A stretch of DNA of 64,000 bases, taken from the IMG/VR virus record IMGVR_UViG_3300039098_000071, positions 1 to 64,000 of that record; one strand, given 5' to 3'. The translations under genes were made by a program, and so were the position numbers. Of the stretch, positions 41,108 to 49,864 are shown one piece after another (the stretch's first letter is position 1; each line of letters opens with the position of its first letter). The notes below the pieces were generated by a model. The model saw nothing but the letters and a program-made list of their open reading frames with translations, made no database searches and had not been told where the DNA came from. Source of the DNA: a virus.

Positions 41108-41626
41108 TTATACTCCACCGCGTCCCGGCCCAACTTGACTCTCTTCTGGCGCACTGTCCGGCCAGTCTGAGGGTGTCCGTGGCTCGATGTAACTATCAAT
41201 CAGGTTTGTGATGTTATCGAAGTACGTATTGCCTCTCTCAAAGTCCCATATCTGGATCCCCGTAATCAACCGAGCACTCTGGCAAGTAACAAACTCGCGA
41301 TGTATCATCTCAAGCATGTTAGCAATAAGTTTGATGTCCTTATTTTCAGGTTCTGGGAGATCCTCAAGCTGTGGCACAACATAATTAAGTATGCCGTGAC
41401 TCTCCGGGCAGTCCAACAACGGCAACGACTGCAAAAACGCCCACTGCACTTTGGCATCTTCTACTCGATCCTTCAGTCGTATCAAGTCTGCTGCGACTAC
41501 GAATCCATCGGACTGATCAGCGGCTTGCGACTTCAGGACGCCGTAATGCCAGTCTCTCAAAAACGATGCAACGTAACACAACTGCATGTTCGGGATTCTT
41601 TCAGGTAGTTCTGTATTGTCTGTCAT
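41108..41626 (-). CDS. Hypothetical protein
   Basis: 172 residues, largely helical with an acidic/Gln end. Contains V-A-S-F-L-R-D-W-H-Y-G and a Pro-rich tail (P-R-T-P-S-D-W-P). Not recognised. A TATA box (41651-41660) precedes it. Confidence 0.6.
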   Translation of the reverse strand: MTDNTELPERIPNMQLCYVASFLRDWHYGVLKSQAADQSDGFVVAADLIRLKDRVEDAKVQWAFLQSLPLLDCPESHGILNYVVPQLEDLPEPENKDIKLIANMLEMIHREFVTCQSARLITGIQIWDFERGNTYFDNITNLIDSYIEPRTPSDWPDSAPEESQVGPGRGGV

Positions 41627-41650
41627 TATGTACTACATGGTCGAGCATCA

Positions 41651-41660
41651 AATATAAAAA
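41651..41660 (-). promoter_or_regulatory. TATA box
   Basis: AATATAAAAA (minus TTTTTATATT) 25-34 bases before ATG 41626. Confidence 0.6.
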
Positions 41661-41765
41661 CGTATCGATTTGCGAAGGCATGCTGTAAATCGATGCCATA
41701 ATGTCATTTGCCAGAGATGTAAGCACATCGGCACGATTCGGCACACGATAAGATCATACACACCA

Positions 41766-41820
41766 ATCATAGAACGTCGCACACACCACATATATGGAAG
41801 CCGACGGAACGCCACAGAGC
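41766..41820 (+). repeat. Diverged repeat, copy 2 (coding-like)
   Basis: Second copy of the element at 40945-40998; see there. About 820 bases apart, in noncoding gaps on both sides of the 41108-41626 gene. Confidence 0.5.
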
Positions 41821-41828
41821 CATGGCAA

Positions 41829-42125
41829 TCAGAAGTAAACATATGTGACAGCGAGCGCGGCGGCGATGACCCATGGCGCATACTTTTCGATCTCGTACAA
41901 TCTGCCGCCAATCTCTTCTGTATCAGCATCCATAACCGAAGTACGAACTTCCAGATCGTTGATATGTGCTTCCAGATCGCGAAACGTCTTTTTTATGTCA
42001 CTGATGTCAGCAGCAATCCGGGAATTAATCTCTTCTTGTCGTGCAAGCATCTGACAAATCTGTGATAATACAGCGTCGTGGCTGTGATCATTGTGCCTGG
42101 CAACGGTGCCAATTTTTTCTGACAT
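41829..42125 (-). CDS. Coiled-coil, tail-anchored membrane protein
   Basis: 98 residues: long coiled coil (I-S-D-I-K-K-T-F-R-D-L-E-A-H-I-N-D-L-E) and one C-terminal hydrophobic helix (W-V-I-A-A-A-L-A-V-T-Y-V-Y-F). A membrane-anchored adaptor or holin-like protein is possible. Confidence 0.65.
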   Translation of the reverse strand: MSEKIGTVARHNDHSHDAVLSQICQMLARQEEINSRIAADISDIKKTFRDLEAHINDLEVRTSVMDADTEEIGGRLYEIEKYAPWVIAAALAVTYVYF

Positions 42126-42146
42126 GACGGACTACATGACACACGC

Positions 42147-42157
42147 ATATAAAAAAG
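42147..42157 (-). promoter_or_regulatory. TATA box
   Basis: CATATAAAAAA (minus TTTTTTATATG) 22-32 bases before ATG 42125. Confidence 0.6.
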
Positions 42158-42198
42158 TGCCTATCCGCCGCATGTTCCGACGGATCGGTGGTAAAATG

Positions 42199-42378
42199 CT
42201 ATTGGCGCCCACGGTTTCTATTAAACATGTCTCGCCGATGTTCGATAACAAGCACAGATAAGACCGCGCACATCATGAGAATCATTAATAGATCACCGAT
42301 ACACCCATAAATATGTAGTTCAATCGTTATTATCGTGCACATAAATAGTAAGAAATCCACTCTGCCGGGTCTTGTCAT
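42199..42378 (-). CDS. Small membrane protein
   Basis: 59 residues from ATG 42376-42378, overlapping the upstream stop. Two hydrophobic segments (F-L-L-F-M-C-T-I-I-T-I and L-L-M-I-L-M-M-C-A-V-L). Function unknown. Confidence 0.55.
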   Translation of the reverse strand: MTRPGRVDFLLFMCTIITIELHIYGCIGDLLMILMMCAVLSVLVIEHRRDMFNRNRGRQ

Positions 42379-42557
42379 GTCTCTTCGGTTACCGGGTCGA
42401 TTCCATGTTCTTCCAAAAACTTGGGTCGCCGAATTGGCGAGATCCCGCAGTCTTCGCACTCATTGACGAGGCGCCCGTAAACACGACACCGCCCGCCGTA
42501 TTCATTGTATATTCGTTTGATATGCCCACAACGTCCCGCCTTCTCGTCAAAGTTCAT
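42375..42557 (-). CDS. Small zinc-type protein
   Basis: 60 residues: C-G-H ... C-R-V-Y and N-E-C-E-D-C-G-I could bind one metal. Not recognised. Confidence 0.55.
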   Translation of the reverse strand: MNFDEKAGRCGHIKRIYNEYGGRCRVYGRLVNECEDCGISPIRRPKFLEEHGIDPVTEET

Positions 42558-42698
42558 TTAGTCCACCTTCGGTTTCTGTACAGCGCTAATAACGAAAGTG
42601 ATCCTCGATCCCTCCACTATCCCGAGCACTTCACGATCGATGATTGGGATAACGATCCTTCCAGCCCTGTCTACGGTTGCATAGATGTCTCTGCTCAT
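42558..42698 (-). CDS. AbrB-type DNA-binding protein
   Basis: 46 residues from ATG 42696-42698. A-T-V-D-R-A-G-R-I-V-I-P then a swapped-hairpin end, a classical AbrB/MazE pattern. Probably a transcription regulator. Confidence 0.75.
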   Translation of the reverse strand: MSRDIYATVDRAGRIVIPIIDREVLGIVEGSRITFVISAVQKPKVD

Positions 42699-42991
42699 AT
42701 TCCATCCTCCGGAACCGATACGTGCCAGATGCCGGATAACGTGCTCCACATCTGGTATTTCTTTTCGATGAAATTACATGCTTCTTCCGGGGTTACATCC
42801 CGATTACACACCCCATCATTATGTATCAATGTGTTGGGGAACGTGTCGTCATTGATTTTGACGATTGCGCACTTATCGCCGATTTTGAACAATTTCCCGC
42901 AGACCGGGCATTTCTTACCCCATTCGATTGCAGTGGCAACATCCTCCGTATACATAATAGCAGACATCTTAACCGATCTTGTGTCGATCAT
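42695..42991 (-). CDS. Zinc-ribbon hypothetical protein
   Basis: 98 residues with K-C-P-V-C-G-K-L-F-K-I-G-D-K-C and a helical end. Overlaps the AbrB gene downstream. Confidence 0.6.
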   Translation of the reverse strand: MIDTRSVKMSAIMYTEDVATAIEWGKKCPVCGKLFKIGDKCAIVKINDDTFPNTLIHNDGVCNRDVTPEEACNFIEKKYQMWSTLSGIWHVSVPEDGI

Positions 42992-43197
42992 GATTTGTCG
43001 TCCTCCACATCGCGCTTCTTCTGCTCATCGATGAGTCTGTACACTCTCAATATGATGTCCACATCGATCTCGTTCCATGTCATCATGTTAAGCATGCTGA
43101 CCCGATGATAATGTTTCATCGTGTCGTTTGGCGTCAGTGCGTCAAGCGTCGTCGGCGTTGCGACCGGCGTCGGTCCTTCGAGGAATTCGTCTCTCAT
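42988..43197 (-). CDS. Hypothetical small protein
   Basis: 69 residues from ATG 43195-43197 with a GGAG site. Helical acidic/Arg end (V-Y-R-L-I-D-E-Q-K-K-R-D-V-E-D-D). First gene of its operon. Confidence 0.55.
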   Translation of the reverse strand: MRDEFLEGPTPVATPTTLDALTPNDTMKHYHRVSMLNMMTWNEIDVDIILRVYRLIDEQKKRDVEDDKS

Positions 43198-43356
43198 GTT
43201 TTTGATCTCCTGCGCATTTGCGCAAGTGTGTAATGGTTCGCAATGGTTATAAATGTTTCGATCTACCATCTGAAACCAGAAAAAGAAATTCTAATTCCCG
43301 CGAATTCGAGGGAATTAAAAAATGGGGGTGGCAGGTTATGCCCGCTTCACACATCA
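43198..43356. other. Intergenic region with terminator
   Basis: Between the small-gene operon and the T4SS-like operon; contains a hairpin at 43293-43316 and otherwise nothing recognised. Confidence 0.5.
43280..43316 (-). terminator. Terminator at the end of the T4SS-like operon
   Basis: AATTCCC/GGGAATT inverted pair (43293-43316), with T-rich sequence on the minus strand at 43280-43288. Confidence 0.6.
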
Positions 43357-43512
43357 TCAACCAACCAACAACCACTGCCAGTATCGAATACCGACGATCA
43401 CAGCAGCAACATTCACAGCGAGCCATCCGAGCCACATCATTATTTTCAACATATTCCTACCTATAGTACCGTGAATAATAATGTTTTCGGCGTATTTATA
43501 TGCTATATTCAT
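43357..43512 (-). CDS. Small membrane protein in the T4SS-like operon
   Basis: 51 residues, one hydrophobic helix (L-A-V-N-V-A-A-V-I-V-G) and a C-terminal W-Q-W. Strong GGAGG site. It follows the VirB4-like gene after 15 bases, so likely co-transcribed. Confidence 0.6.
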   Translation of the reverse strand: MNIAYKYAENIIIHGTIGRNMLKIMMWLGWLAVNVAAVIVGIRYWQWLLVG

Positions 43513-43527
43513 CTGGTTTCCTCCGTT

Positions 43528-45894
43528 CTAAATGAGTTTTAATTGCCGTTCGCAATTGTCAACGATGGTTTGTTCCACTTTGCCGCTTGTCACTGTTCGT
43601 AGGTGCAAATCAGCATATTCTTTCAAATTCGCTGACGATGTCACAAACCACCATTTATCAATTCGAGCAGACAGATCTAACCGTTCGGTCTTGTCCATGA
43701 CGTCTGATCGATTATTCTTTCCCGTTTCGTACTCAAAACCAATTACGTAGCTATTAGGCAGCTCCATCATAACGTCACAATCCATGCCGTTGTCATTGAT
43801 CGTGGTCTTCAGTCCCTTCAACTTGCCGATCTCAGCGATTAAATGCGTCATGATGAAATGCTCGGGTGATTGATTACTCGGAAGATTCCTGATCATGAAG
43901 TCGGCAGTTCCACGCCCAATAATCTTCGAGCCATTGACCCGAGTATACGCTCCACCAACGAGCTGTGGATCCGTCAGGTGCTCGATCTGCGAGTGTGTCA
44001 GATCCCGGCATCGATGAATGTCTTTCGACATATCCATAGGAGCCGACGCGTCCACGTTCACACCATTTGCAGATGCTTCGATGAGTTTCTTTTCGATCTG
44101 CGCGGGAGGTGTCTTAAATTTCATCGCGTTCTTTCCCGAGATTAGGTATCCTTCACCACGTTCGAGTCCCGGTAGGTCTGCCGCTTGCGCCATAGTAAGT
44201 CCCATCATCGATCCTAACTGCTTCGAGTATGCCGTGGCGATGCGCATAACGATCGTTAGAGCGACGTTGTTGATGATCGCTTCGTCAACACCGCTCTTCA
44301 TCACATCGGCGAGGTCCTGTGTGACCAAGATCAATCCCATCTTCTTGAATCTGCACGTTTTGATGATGTTATGCACGTGGATCGAGTTGGATGCAAGGAT
44401 CGCCCATGCCTCGTCTATCACAACACTTCGGAAGCCTCGGTCAGATTCAGACATGTACTCATACAGTGAACTCATGAGCATGTACATTACCGCATTCTGC
44501 ACGTCAGCCGGAACATTTGATATGTCATAATTGATCAATTTGCCATCGAATTTTATCGAAGTCTGCCCGTTGAAAAACGACTCGTACGTTCCACCGTCGG
44601 CAAAACGCTTGACCTTTGATGCCAGTGCCATGGCAGCAACACGATCAGACTGAATGATATCGAATTCCGTTTTGATGCGTCCGTTAATGTATGACGCCAA
44701 AACCTCATAAAACTCTCCGATCGTCGGCATTTCTTTGTTCCAAGTACTCCGATCATTTGTAATCCCTTTAGTCTCATAGAGAACGTTTATGCAAGTATCG
44801 AGAATTGACTTGCCTGCGTCCGTAACTCCGCCCGTAAGCATCTCGAAAAATGCTGGCAAACTCTGTTTCCTTACTGATAGCGAAGACCGCCCGAGGTCAA
44901 ACGGATTCATCGTGGTAGGCGATCCTTCCTGTATGATAATGTTCTCTCCATTGAACTCAGCAACCAATCCGGAGTACTCGCCCTTCGGATCGATGATGAT
45001 AACATCTTTCCCAGTTTCCAAGTCACGCATGATAAACAACGAGATCATGAATGACTTACCAGAACCAGACGATGCAAACACCGCCATATTATAATTCATC
45101 ATCGATGAATCGAACCTGTTTATGTGAATCGGCATGCCAGATGCATGCTCCCAGATCACAGTCTCCGCCGTTGGATTCGTGTCAATCCGTGCCCTACCAG
45201 GGAGTGCTATCGTCATGGCTGCGCTGGTCGTGTCCATGTGTCTGGCAGTCTCCAGATCATCGATGCCTACAGGCATCATCGACATGTGTCCTCTTGTGTT
45301 TCGGTATACCATCCGTTCCGGCTTGATCATTATTCCTTGCAGCGCCGACCACAACGACGCCACATTTGTCTCGAGCACTCGCTCATCATCTGCATGCACA
45401 CTAAAATATGTAGCAAAGTCAAACATGCGCTCCTCACCGCGCTGGATCGATGCAAGTCGTTTCGTCAACGAGCCGAGCTGCGAAGCCTCCGATAAGGACA
45501 GTTCCTTCTTTTCAATGCGAGCGAGTTCCTGGCTGGTCTTCAATTTATCGATCGATTTCTCGATCTTCTTCATCGCGACGTCATTGTCGATAGGCGAGAT
45601 GTGCTGTGAGAAGTCTACCCTCCCTGATGCATCGTTAATCAGGTGATACATCCAGTTTGGTTTCATCGTTCCGGGAATCCCCACCATGGCAAGGATCGAA
45701 TGCTTCTCATCACCGATCTGAATATGATCGGGCTCATCGACCACCACGGTTGGCGTGATCAATCGTTTCAGCATCGAAGCATCCCCGGTCACGTCCATGT
45801 CGATGTTCGTTGGCACGCTCGGGGTACGCAACTTGCGCACGATAACAGAGTTTCCTTTCAGGAAATACCGTTTTAAAGACGTTAGTTTATTCAT
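43528..45894 (-). CDS. VirB4-like ATPase with C-terminal nuclease-like domain
   Basis: 788 residues from the ATG at 45892-45894. N-terminal scaffold, then Walker A A-S-S-G-S-G-K-S and Walker B V-V-I-D-E-A-W of a VirB4/TraC family motor that drives type IV secretion. The last about 120 residues hold D-V-M-M-E-L, G-F-E-Y-E-T-G-K and a neighbouring helix, matching PD-(D/E)XK-type nucleases. The nuclease fusion is uncommon. It belongs to an operon with VirB2-, VirB6- and VirB3-like genes; VirD4, VirB11 and a relaxase were not found. Confidence 0.83.
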   Translation of the reverse strand: MNKLTSLKRYFLKGNSVIVRKLRTPSVPTNIDMDVTGDASMLKRLITPTVVVDEPDHIQIGDEKHSILAMVGIPGTMKPNWMYHLINDASGRVDFSQHISPIDNDVAMKKIEKSIDKLKTSQELARIEKKELSLSEASQLGSLTKRLASIQRGEERMFDFATYFSVHADDERVLETNVASLWSALQGIMIKPERMVYRNTRGHMSMMPVGIDDLETARHMDTTSAAMTIALPGRARIDTNPTAETVIWEHASGMPIHINRFDSSMMNYNMAVFASSGSGKSFMISLFIMRDLETGKDVIIIDPKGEYSGLVAEFNGENIIIQEGSPTTMNPFDLGRSSLSVRKQSLPAFFEMLTGGVTDAGKSILDTCINVLYETKGITNDRSTWNKEMPTIGEFYEVLASYINGRIKTEFDIIQSDRVAAMALASKVKRFADGGTYESFFNGQTSIKFDGKLINYDISNVPADVQNAVMYMLMSSLYEYMSESDRGFRSVVIDEAWAILASNSIHVHNIIKTCRFKKMGLILVTQDLADVMKSGVDEAIINNVALTIVMRIATAYSKQLGSMMGLTMAQAADLPGLERGEGYLISGKNAMKFKTPPAQIEKKLIEASANGVNVDASAPMDMSKDIHRCRDLTHSQIEHLTDPQLVGGAYTRVNGSKIIGRGTADFMIRNLPSNQSPEHFIMTHLIAEIGKLKGLKTTINDNGMDCDVMMELPNSYVIGFEYETGKNNRSDVMDKTERLDLSARIDKWWFVTSSANLKEYADLHLRTVTSGKVEQTIVDNCERQLKLI

Positions 45895-46738
45895 TCTTAA
45901 CCTCCACTGCATCCGATAGATAATCGATTCCTTTCCTTCCTATTCCTGTCGTAACCATCATGAGCATCGTTGCCAGGTCTGACTTTTGGAGACGTTCGGA
46001 AATCACGCCTGATCTCATCAGGTTTTTCGTGATCACGGCTGCATGGTCGCCGATGACTTTCACCGCGTCGTGTGTCTGTGCATCTATAGACAGAATCATG
46101 AAATACATTGGTTCCTGCACATTCTCATCTTCACAACGCTTCTTATAATCGTTTAGATGTGCAACCAAGTATTTCTGATGCTTCTCCGGCATGGCTCGTG
46201 CGTTATGTAGCATTGCATCGATGTAATCGGATGTGTTGTATGCAAACGTGTATCTTACGATCTGGATCTTACACGGCAGGGCATTCAAAAAGTGCTTGTC
46301 CATGTCAATTCTCGTATCCACATCGGCATCGTTGACACGATCAGAGTTCAGTGCAGTCATCGATAACGCAACGCACACATTCCCTTCTTTGTTGAGATAC
46401 CAGCCATCAGCGATGCTGACAGTGCCGGATAGGTCTTTCGCTATCCGATTATGCCGATCGGCGACGTAAGGAGTGATCGCCCACCTTGCCATCCGGTATG
46501 CTTTGATGTCCAACTTTCCGAAGACGATTACTGCAATGAGCGGCACGTAAATTATGATCGGTATCCGGAACACCATCGACTCCCACGTGAACCCCATACT
46601 TACGATCAATTCATACCATTTTATCACGGCAATCGCTGAAATAAGCAATATCAGTCCGTGCCTCGTTGTTAATCCGAACCACGGTTTTGGCTCGAATTCC
46701 AAATCTTCTGGTACATCGTACCCCTGTTTTATATCCAT
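45887..46738 (-). CDS. PrgI/VirB3-like membrane protein
   Basis: 283 residues from ATG 46736-46738 with an AAAGGAG site. Two hydrophobic segments near the start (L-I-L-L-I-S-A-I-A-V-I and I-I-I-Y-V-P-L-I-A-V-I), typical of the PrgI family that links VirB4 to the inner membrane, and a long cytoplasmic domain. Overlaps the VirB4-like gene. Confidence 0.7.
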   Translation of the reverse strand: MDIKQGYDVPEDLEFEPKPWFGLTTRHGLILLISAIAVIKWYELIVSMGFTWESMVFRIPIIIYVPLIAVIVFGKLDIKAYRMARWAITPYVADRHNRIAKDLSGTVSIADGWYLNKEGNVCVALSMTALNSDRVNDADVDTRIDMDKHFLNALPCKIQIVRYTFAYNTSDYIDAMLHNARAMPEKHQKYLVAHLNDYKKRCEDENVQEPMYFMILSIDAQTHDAVKVIGDHAAVITKNLMRSGVISERLQKSDLATMLMMVTTGIGRKGIDYLSDAVEVKNE

Positions 46739-46740
46739 TA

Positions 46741-47607
46741 TTACACTCCTTTGGCAGCTATGTATGTGATCTTCTGAATTGCTGGCGTTGGGTTCCAAAT
46801 CACGTAGAAAAATACCATGATCGGCGTGAATAATGCGATCAACATCACCGCAAGCCCGGCAATGTCCCCACCCCACCCAGCGACCGGGGTCGAGCTATGT
46901 GTGATACATGCTGCACCGATCCGCCAGATCGTCGCTATTGCAAACCCTAAAAATATGTTGATTGTGATTATCAAGAGCAGAAACACGCCGTGCCTCGCTG
47001 TCTTCTCAAACGTCCACAGCAACCAGGCATACACCCACACAATACACGAGATGTAGATCAAGTGGAACCGGACCAAATAGAATATCCCTTCTGCAAAGAT
47101 TCCGATCGTATAAGCAATCACCATGACTGCACCAAAAGGTGATGTGACACCTGCCGCCATCAGGTCTCGAGCCACATGCACAGGCGCTACGATAAATGAC
47201 ATTTCCTGATTGATCAGCAACAACAACATGATTAGGGACAGCCCCTGCGCAATCATGAAAGTAGATATGATTGATCGTTTCAACAGATTAATCATGCCAG
47301 CCTCGTTATCTCCGAAGTCCGCCCCAAACTGCTTCAGGACATACCCAATGAGAGTGGCAAGCAATAATATCTTGAAAAGATCGAATGCTATCCACGAGTG
47401 TTCAGCGTACATCTGTGTTAACCAGCCTTGACTCATAACGTCAGGCGATACGACTGCCACGCTTTCGATGAAGTCTATTGCCGAGCCACCCTCGACCGTT
47501 GCCTGCATCGTCTGATTCGTTGCGTTCAGATCGGCTCCAGTAAATCCGACCGATTTCTGCGCAATCGATGTGAATTCTTGATCCAGATCAACTAAATTGT
47601 AAAACAT
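46741..47607 (-). CDS. VirB6/TrbL-like polytopic membrane protein
   Basis: 288 residues with about five to six hydrophobic helices (V-A-V-V-S-P-D, L-I-M-L-L-L-L-I, V-M-V-I-A-Y-T-I-G-I-F, F-L-L-L-I-I-T-I-N-I, V-M-L-I-A-L-F-T-P-I). Size, topology and position beside VirB4- and VirB2-like genes suit a VirB6-like channel protein. Confidence 0.68.
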   Translation of the reverse strand: MFYNLVDLDQEFTSIAQKSVGFTGADLNATNQTMQATVEGGSAIDFIESVAVVSPDVMSQGWLTQMYAEHSWIAFDLFKILLLATLIGYVLKQFGADFGDNEAGMINLLKRSIISTFMIAQGLSLIMLLLLINQEMSFIVAPVHVARDLMAAGVTSPFGAVMVIAYTIGIFAEGIFYLVRFHLIYISCIVWVYAWLLWTFEKTARHGVFLLLIITINIFLGFAIATIWRIGAACITHSSTPVAGWGGDIAGLAVMLIALFTPIMVFFYVIWNPTPAIQKITYIAAKGV

Positions 47608-48612
47608 TTATTTAAGCAACCCCATTACAAGGAAATATAAAACAATACAGATCACGAGAATGTTGAAAAACTCCACTGGTGTCTCCCTCGGATCTGCCTC
47701 TTCTTCTTCGGCATGCACAATGACCACGTCGGCATCGATTGCATCAAAAGGGGTATGCAATTTCACCGACACATCGGTGATTGGTTCACGTGACGCAAAC
47801 AGGTTTCTGCCGCATGGTGCCAGTCCATTACTGTCTTCGTACACATGCTTGCGCAGTTCCATCCATTCAAACCCGTCGGAGGTGTTTCGCAACAGATGGT
47901 AGGCGTGTTTCATGTATTCCCCGGCGTTCGTTGCGATACTGATTCCCGTCACATTTGCCGGTATACTTACCTCCAACAAATACACTCTGCCAGAACAATT
48001 AGTGATCGTCGCATGCACAACATGATCGGGCACCACCCATTTCATGAACGACATCCGATCAGATAAACGAGTCGTTGCACTTTGCTGATTGTCCTTACAC
48101 TCGCACTTAACCGTCACGTCATTCGTAACCACGCACGCATTACCGTGCACAGAAACCGATTGTTGATTGGTTACTTCGTATGTGATCCAGTGTTTCGTCC
48201 TAAATCCTTTGTACCCACAGTATCCCGTCGTGTAATACACTTCTGTCGGGTCATCGGTGTATACCACACCATTCTCATCGATGAGGGTATGCTTAAACCC
48301 ATGGATGCAAACATATCCCCACGAAACATCATCAGCGCGCCCACCGACATCAACAAACCGGGTGCTGCTCAGGAGTCCCCAAGTGGCAGGATCCCACATA
48401 ACAGCCTGGTTCAGGTCACCACGGTGGAAACGATAGAAATATGAACGTAGAGATTTATCTGGGGAATTTGATATCCCACTCCAGTCGCCACAGTCGCTCA
48501 CGTTTTCGTCGATTGCATGCAGGGCATCGGTGTATCCGGCAACTGCGACCGACGATGTCATGAGCATCATCACAATCACAACGATTTGATGGATGATACG
48601 ATCCATAGACAT
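47608..48612 (-). CDS. Surface-exposed membrane protein in the T4SS-like operon
   Basis: 334 residues: an N-terminal signal (I-V-V-I-V-M-M-L-M-T-S-S-V-A-V-A-G), a beta-rich Cys-containing ectodomain (V-N-G-N-A-C-V-V region) and one C-terminal helix (I-L-V-I-C-I-V-L-Y-F-L). Likely an envelope- or pilus-associated protein. Overlaps the pilin-like gene by 37 bases, so the exact start is uncertain. Confidence 0.6.
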   Translation of the reverse strand: MSMDRIIHQIVVIVMMLMTSSVAVAGYTDALHAIDENVSDCGDWSGISNSPDKSLRSYFYRFHRGDLNQAVMWDPATWGLLSSTRFVDVGGRADDVSWGYVCIHGFKHTLIDENGVVYTDDPTEVYYTTGYCGYKGFRTKHWITYEVTNQQSVSVHGNACVVTNDVTVKCECKDNQQSATTRLSDRMSFMKWVVPDHVVHATITNCSGRVYLLEVSIPANVTGISIATNAGEYMKHAYHLLRNTSDGFEWMELRKHVYEDSNGLAPCGRNLFASREPITDVSVKLHTPFDAIDADVVIVHAEEEEADPRETPVEFFNILVICIVLYFLVMGLLK

Positions 48613-48890
48613 AGATACAATGCCGCCACGGCTTTCATGACGTCAATTACTTTCTTTTGTCCGTTCGCACTCAGTGCAGACCCACCGACCGCTATGCATA
48701 TAACGCCGACCAACAGCCCGATCGGGACGACGTACCAAAACACGTCTGATAATAGGTCAACCACCCACTCAAGCATGTCGTCGGCAGATTTACCCGTCTC
48801 ATCGAGCGGATTCTTTGCAGCCGCCACTGTACTCACACACAGCAACAGCAAGAACACAGAGAGTGTGGTGTGTTTGTTTATGTTCATCAT
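48576..48890 (-). CDS. VirB2/TrbC-like pilin
   Basis: 104 residues: a signal peptide (L-S-V-F-L-L-L-L-C-V-S-T-V-A-A-A), then two hydrophobic helices (V-P-I-G-L-L-V-G-V-I-C-I-A and A-V-A-A-L-Y-L-C-L-W-I-V), the TrbC/VirB2 layout. A conjugation-like pilus or surface filament is inferred. Confidence 0.65.
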   Translation of the reverse strand: MMNINKHTTLSVFLLLLCVSTVAAAKNPLDETGKSADDMLEWVVDLLSDVFWYVVPIGLLVGVICIAVGGSALSANGQKKVIDVMKAVAALYLCLWIVSSIKSL

Positions 48891-49153
48891 TCCCCCATAT
48901 CAAGTCCAGCAATCATAACAAGCAATGTAACCGGAAGACCGGCATACCTCTCTGGTGATATCTTCAAATCTTCGAGCAGAGCCTTCAATCCCACTCTGCC
49001 GTCATTCTGCACGCGTGTCGTAACGAATCTCCACGCATCTGTTCCCTGGTCAATCTGTATATTACAATTCATGTATGTCTGCATTTGTCGCCCATAGTAT
49101 AAAAAAGTATCGCCACGGCTCATGGCAACAACACACGACACATACAGACACAT
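48887..49153 (-). CDS. First gene of the T4SS-like operon (hypothetical)
   Basis: 88 residues from ATG 49151-49153. Starts with a hydrophobic stretch (L-Y-V-S-C-V-V-A-M), then a soluble region with L-K-A-L-L-E-D-L-K-I-S-P-E-R. Not recognised. Confidence 0.5.
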   Translation of the reverse strand: MCLYVSCVVAMSRGDTFLYYGRQMQTYMNCNIQIDQGTDAWRFVTTRVQNDGRVGLKALLEDLKISPERYAGLPVTLLVMIAGLDMGE

Positions 49154-49158
49154 TGCGC

Positions 49159-49599
49159 CTAATGCATCAACCAGCGGATTGGCGTCTTTGTGAAGAGATG
49201 GTCCTCGATGAGGTGGAGTAAGTACCCAACAAAGAACCCGAGCGTGGCAACCCCCGCCACGTCCTGCGTGGTGAACAGCCACGTAAAATGATAAACTACG
49301 ATCATCGACCAACAAAGCCCATACAGCGAGTGCATGACACCTCTGTGCCCCTTGCCAAAAATCATCGCGAGTGGAGCATAGCCGAAAAGCCAGTACAATC
49401 TCCAGAAGCCAAAGAAGTGCCATGACTTGATGATAGCACGCCTTGAGTCGATGTCTGGAGCAATTGATCCGACAGAACAGAAAAAAATAAACAACGCACA
49501 GGACATCACTGTGAATATTGATGGCTGACGCATAAACAATGCCGCCGCTATCAATACGCCAATCGAAGACGATATCAACAGATGTGATGTCCCGTGCAT
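49159..49599 (-). CDS. YdjM-like membrane metal-dependent hydrolase
   Basis: 146 residues with four hydrophobic helices and the YdjM/LexA-induced hydrolase motifs: H-L-L-I-S-S-S, A-P-D-I-D-S-R, G-H-R-G-V-M-H-S and L-L-H-L-I-E-D-H, suggesting His/Asp metal ligands. The reaction is not known. Near the T4SS-like operon start. Confidence 0.75.
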   Translation of the reverse strand: MHGTSHLLISSSIGVLIAAALFMRQPSIFTVMSCALFIFFCSVGSIAPDIDSRRAIIKSWHFFGFWRLYWLFGYAPLAMIFGKGHRGVMHSLYGLCWSMIVVYHFTWLFTTQDVAGVATLGFFVGYLLHLIEDHLFTKTPIRWLMH

Positions 49600-49605
49600 G
49601 AGAAT

Positions 49606-49863
49606 CTACCGATCAATCTCTTCTATCTGCTGCAGGATGAAATCCGTTGACAAACATTCCGGGTCTTCTGCAACATCACCGGCATGCTCGATAAGAATGT
49701 CGCACACGTCGCCACGCATACGCACCTTTTCTCTACGCTGTCTCTGCCGCTCTGCAAGCTCATCTCTGTGTTTGGAATAGTAATCCCTACACCTATTGTT
49801 TATCTGCTCTCTGTTGCGCTCGTAGTAGCGCCTATCAGCATACAATCGTGATAGTGATACCAT
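49606..49863 (-). CDS. Basic coiled-coil protein
   Basis: 85 residues: R-R-Y-Y-E-R-N-R-E-Q-I-N-N-R-C-R-D-Y-Y and E-R-Q-R-Q-R-R-E-K-V-R form a strongly charged helix, typical of DNA- or RNA-binding scaffolds. Not recognised. Confidence 0.55.
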   Translation of the reverse strand: MVSLSRLYADRRYYERNREQINNRCRDYYSKHRDELAERQRQRREKVRMRGDVCDILIEHAGDVAEDPECLSTDFILQQIEEIDR

Positions 49864-49864
49864 G

